Source: Cohnella laeviribosi DSM 21336 | Lineage (GTDB): Bacteria; Bacillota; Bacilli; Paenibacillales; Paenibacillaceae | DNA length: 64,000 bases | Assembly (NCBI RefSeq): GCF_000378425.1 | Contig: NZ_KB899812.1 | Coordinates: forward strand, 141,683 to 205,682 | Direction: 5' to 3' | Shown: positions 62,029 to 64,000 of the stretch, in pieces | Position numbering within the stretch: the stretch's first letter is position 1 | How the letters are laid out: each line of letters begins with the position of its first letter | The notes under the pieces: generated by a model | What the model was told of the DNA's origin: nothing | The model's input: the letters and a program-made list of their open reading frames with translations, nothing else | Databases searched by the model: none | Translations under genes and position numbers: made by a program

Positions 62029-62159
62029 CTATTTTTCCGCAACGATAAATAAATAATCGCCCAGATCGCTCGCATAATCAATCTCCGGGTTATTTCCGGA
62101 TCGGCTTTGCGCGTCAGATCGTATCCTGCGCCTATTTGGTCATAAAGAGGATAATCCAT
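62029..62159 (-). pseudogene. Methyltransferase gene reduced to its two ends
   Basis: ATG at 62159 opens MDYPLYDQIGAGYDLTRKAD, the usual N-terminus of a class-I methyltransferase. Sense then jumps frame to YASDLGDYLFIVAEK and TAG at 62029, a typical C-terminus. Almost the whole SAM-binding domain is deleted. Terminator downstream is intact. Confidence 0.7.
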
Positions 62160-62198
62160 TGTTCCTCCTTCAAGGCTTTCGCATACGAAACGCCTTCC

Positions 62199-62639
62199 TT
62201 ATTCGGTAAGCTCTAAAGAAAATACCTGCTGCCACTTCGTATTTTGGTAGCCGATGCTGCTGTAAAACGCATGGGCCTCTTTTCTGTGGCCCCCGGACCT
62301 TAACCGTACCTCTCGATAGCCTTTTTTCCCGGCCCATTCCTCACACTTTCGCATTAAAGTTTCTCCAATGCCTTTCCGGCGATATGGATGATCGACAACC
62401 AGACCGCCGATTTCCGCAAACGATTGCGCTTCAATCAAGTGCCTTCCGTGAACATGAACCCAGCCTGCAATTTCGTTTGGGCTTACCTCCATCACATAAA
62501 CGGCGTGGTCGCGATCCGCCAATATTTTCCGGAGCCGTCCCCATACTTCGCTTTCCGAAACGTCATACCCGAGTTGCGAACACAATCTAGCGATTTCCAA
62601 CGAATCCGTTATTTGCGCTTCTCTAATCGGCATGATCAT
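62199..62639 (-). CDS. GNAT-family N-acetyltransferase
   Basis: 146 residues. The acetyl-CoA loop is in LVVDHPYRRKGIGETLMRKC (Q/RxxGxG/A type), with VRLRSGGHRKEAHAFYSSIG as the usual C-terminal part. The ATG lies 5 bases after GGAGG. Substrate unknown. Confidence 0.9.
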   Translation of the reverse strand: MIMPIREAQITDSLEIARLCSQLGYDVSESEVWGRLRKILADRDHAVYVMEVSPNEIAGWVHVHGRHLIEAQSFAEIGGLVVDHPYRRKGIGETLMRKCEEWAGKKGYREVRLRSGGHRKEAHAFYSSIGYQNTKWQQVFSLELTE

Positions 62640-62681
62640 CCAGCCCTCCATCGCCGCGTGCAGCGCGTGCAATAAAATTAG

Positions 62682-62721
62682 AGACGCAGCCAAGGTTCGT
62701 CCATCCAACCCGGCTGCGTCT
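62682..62721 (-). terminator. Terminator of the xylanase gene
   Basis: A 9-bp stem, GACGCAGCC with GGCTGCGTC (62712-62720 with 62683-62691), followed by TCTAATTTTATT on the minus strand, 15 bases past the stop. Confidence 0.75.
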
Positions 62722-62734
62722 TCTTCACCTTAGG

Positions 62735-63706
62735 TTAATGCGTCGACAAGTAGGTTCTCAACCATTGAAGGGCGGGGCGCTCGGTGCCGTTGCTGCGAAC
62801 CAAATGCGTATTCGAGGCCCAGGTTTGACCTTCGATATACCCCCACAAGGTGACGCCTTTGACCGCCGAATGTTCCCACAGCACCGGGAATTTCTGCTGG
62901 TATCGGGCCAGCTGCGTCGAGTCGTCTCCGGTCATGTCGAGCTCCGACACATAGATGGGCAGACCCGTTGCCGCCAATGTATTCAGGACGGAGTTCATGG
63001 TGCTGACCGAAACCGAATCCATGTTAAAATAATGGCACTGGATGCCGATTCCGTCGATCAGGCCTCTGCTCTTGAGCAAATTGATAATTTGAACGTACTG
63101 GTTGGCGGCGTTGGGATCGCTGATGATGCCGTATTCGTTGATCAGCAGCTTCGCATTCGGAAACGCCTTTCTGGCTTCCTGGAAGGACCAGATCACCCAA
63201 TCCCAGCCGGTCGCGCCGTCCCCGCCGATGGCGTTCCTATAGGAAGGCTTTGCGTGCAGCGGCTCGTTCACGACGTCGACGAAATCGGCATTCGGATAGC
63301 GCTGGCCGGCCGCCTGAATCCACTGCAACACTTCCGCTTTCTGTTCGGCCTGCGAAAGTCCGCTGATCCAGCCGGGCTGCTGGCTTCCCCAAACGAGCGT
63401 ATGGAACTTGAACGGAAAACCGTTGCTTTTCGCATAGTTGTAGGCCAAATCGGCGGCGCTCCAGTTCATGACGTTCCGGGTCGCTTCGACCGAGCCCCAT
63501 TTCGTCGAGTTTTCCGGCGTTACCTGATTCCAGTACGTCGCAAAGTTGGAGGGAACGCTGCTCGCGATCACATTTCCCAAAAACTTGCTGCGCGCAAGTC
63601 CCGCATCGGCGTCCGACGTGGCGATGAACGAGAATACGGACCCCAGCAATAAAAGCGAGGCGCAAATCTTCATCGCTTTTGCCTTTGACAGCATTTTGGA
63701 TAACAT
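62735..63706 (-). CDS. Secreted GH10 endo-1,4-beta-xylanase
   Basis: 323 residues. A signal peptide ends near DADA. The GH10 barrel shows NQVTPENSTKWGSVE, FKFHTLVWGSQQPGWI, the acid/base in VDVVNEPL and the nucleophile in YVSELDM. It has no extra carbohydrate-binding module. ATG follows GGGAGGAATTATA. It degrades plant xylan outside the cell, in keeping with the GH16 enzyme and possible apiose use. Confidence 0.95.
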   Translation of the reverse strand: MLSKMLSKAKAMKICASLLLLGSVFSFIATSDADAGLARSKFLGNVIASSVPSNFATYWNQVTPENSTKWGSVEATRNVMNWSAADLAYNYAKSNGFPFKFHTLVWGSQQPGWISGLSQAEQKAEVLQWIQAAGQRYPNADFVDVVNEPLHAKPSYRNAIGGDGATGWDWVIWSFQEARKAFPNAKLLINEYGIISDPNAANQYVQIINLLKSRGLIDGIGIQCHYFNMDSVSVSTMNSVLNTLAATGLPIYVSELDMTGDDSTQLARYQQKFPVLWEHSAVKGVTLWGYIEGQTWASNTHLVRSNGTERPALQWLRTYLSTH

Positions 63707-63870
63707 TATAATTCCTCCCACTATTATTTAATGTTTTCTCGCGTTTTCTCACTCGTTCTTAGATTTTCAACCATCGACCATCCTGAAAGATGGATAAGTC
63801 ATGTAGCTATGACATAATTTTCTGGAGGAGCCGGAGGCGGGAATAGAGGTTGGGACGCTGTTCCCAATCT
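63707..63870. other. Region upstream of the xylanase and the terminal open frame
   Basis: About 160 bases. It must hold the xylanase promoter; I see no clear boxes and no other gene. Confidence 0.4.
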
Positions 63871-64000
63871 ATGGATGAGTCGTATGACCGCACTCTGGAT
63901 ATCCACTCTATTCCCCCGACGGCTTACCCTCCCATGTCACGCTGGGTCTTAGCCCTTACATTCCTTCGTTCTGCCTCTCGAGGTGTGGACGCCGTTTCCT
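63871..64000 (+). CDS. Open frame running off the window end, unknown
   Basis: From ATG 63871 the frame is open for 43 codons (MDESYDRTLDIHSIPPTAYP then MSRWVLALTFLRSASRGV) to the edge. No convincing ribosome site precedes it. It might be the start of a mobile-element gene, but I recognise nothing. Confidence 0.25.
   Translation, partial: MDESYDRTLDIHSIPPTAYPPMSRWVLALTFLRSASRGVDAVS

Overview
The window comes from a high-GC, low-spore-coat-type Firmicute, most likely Paenibacillaceae (Paenibacillus or Cohnella-like). The signs are strong AGGAGG ribosome sites, sigma-A promoters, CcpA-type cre sites, a YheC/D spore-coat ATP-grasp gene, Bacillus-type thi genes and many secreted glycan hydrolases. 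Most genes lie on the minus strand in long, tightly overlapping operons.

Layout. 1-3.5 kb: the end of an alpha/beta hydrolase gene, an M48 membrane protease, a CobW-type metal GTPase, two decayed gene tails and a small membrane protein. 3.6-13.35 kb: one thiamine operon (ylmB-tenA-thiZ-thiX-thiY-thiF-thiE-thiS-thiG-thiO-thiD) behind a clear promoter, a TPP riboswitch and a terminator. 13.4-23.0 kb: an amino-sugar operon (RpiR regulator, nanE, GlcNAc-type kinase, SIS protein, sugar ABC importer) that ends in a 1003-residue secreted protein of unknown function built from two similar helical halves. 23.1-28.4 kb: TetR beside an internally deleted quinone oxidoreductase, cydA-cydB with a 31-residue cydS-like gene, and a secreted GH16 glucanase with lectin repeats. 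28.4-32.1 kb: a YheC/D protein, a frameshifted PhzF gene, and an RsbT kinase paired with an unusual histidine kinase-RsbR-STAS fusion.

32.24-38.16 kb is a 5.9-kb AT-rich unit. Its ends are 25-bp terminal inverted repeats, and 17-bp direct repeats (15 of 17 identical) abut them exactly. It carries an ISNCY/IS1202-type transposase gene at one end, now broken by a stop codon, together with an ECF sigma/anti-sigma pair, two secreted proteins, a small membrane protein and an IS5 remnant. It looks like a transposed passenger unit.

38.3-49.2 kb: a fatty-acid desaturase, then a sugar operon (fucose-isomerase-like enzyme, split transketolase, FGGY kinase, ribose-type ABC importer, DUF2291). Its gene content matches the transketolase-type D-apiose route. 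A promoter, an overlapping cre site and repeated operators control it.

49.3-61.8 kb is the most interesting block. It holds a histidine-ammonia-lyase relative without the MIO triad, a urocanase relative with altered active-site residues, a DUF917 (thiohydantoin desulfurase family) protein, a hydantoinase, two N-carbamoyl amidohydrolases, a betaine-type (OpuC) ABC importer and an IclR regulator. Together they read as uptake and breakdown of ergothioneine (the thiol betaine of histidine) to glutamate, not as ordinary histidine utilisation. 61.8-64 kb: a methyltransferase remnant, a GNAT acetyltransferase, a secreted GH10 xylanase and an open frame running off the end.
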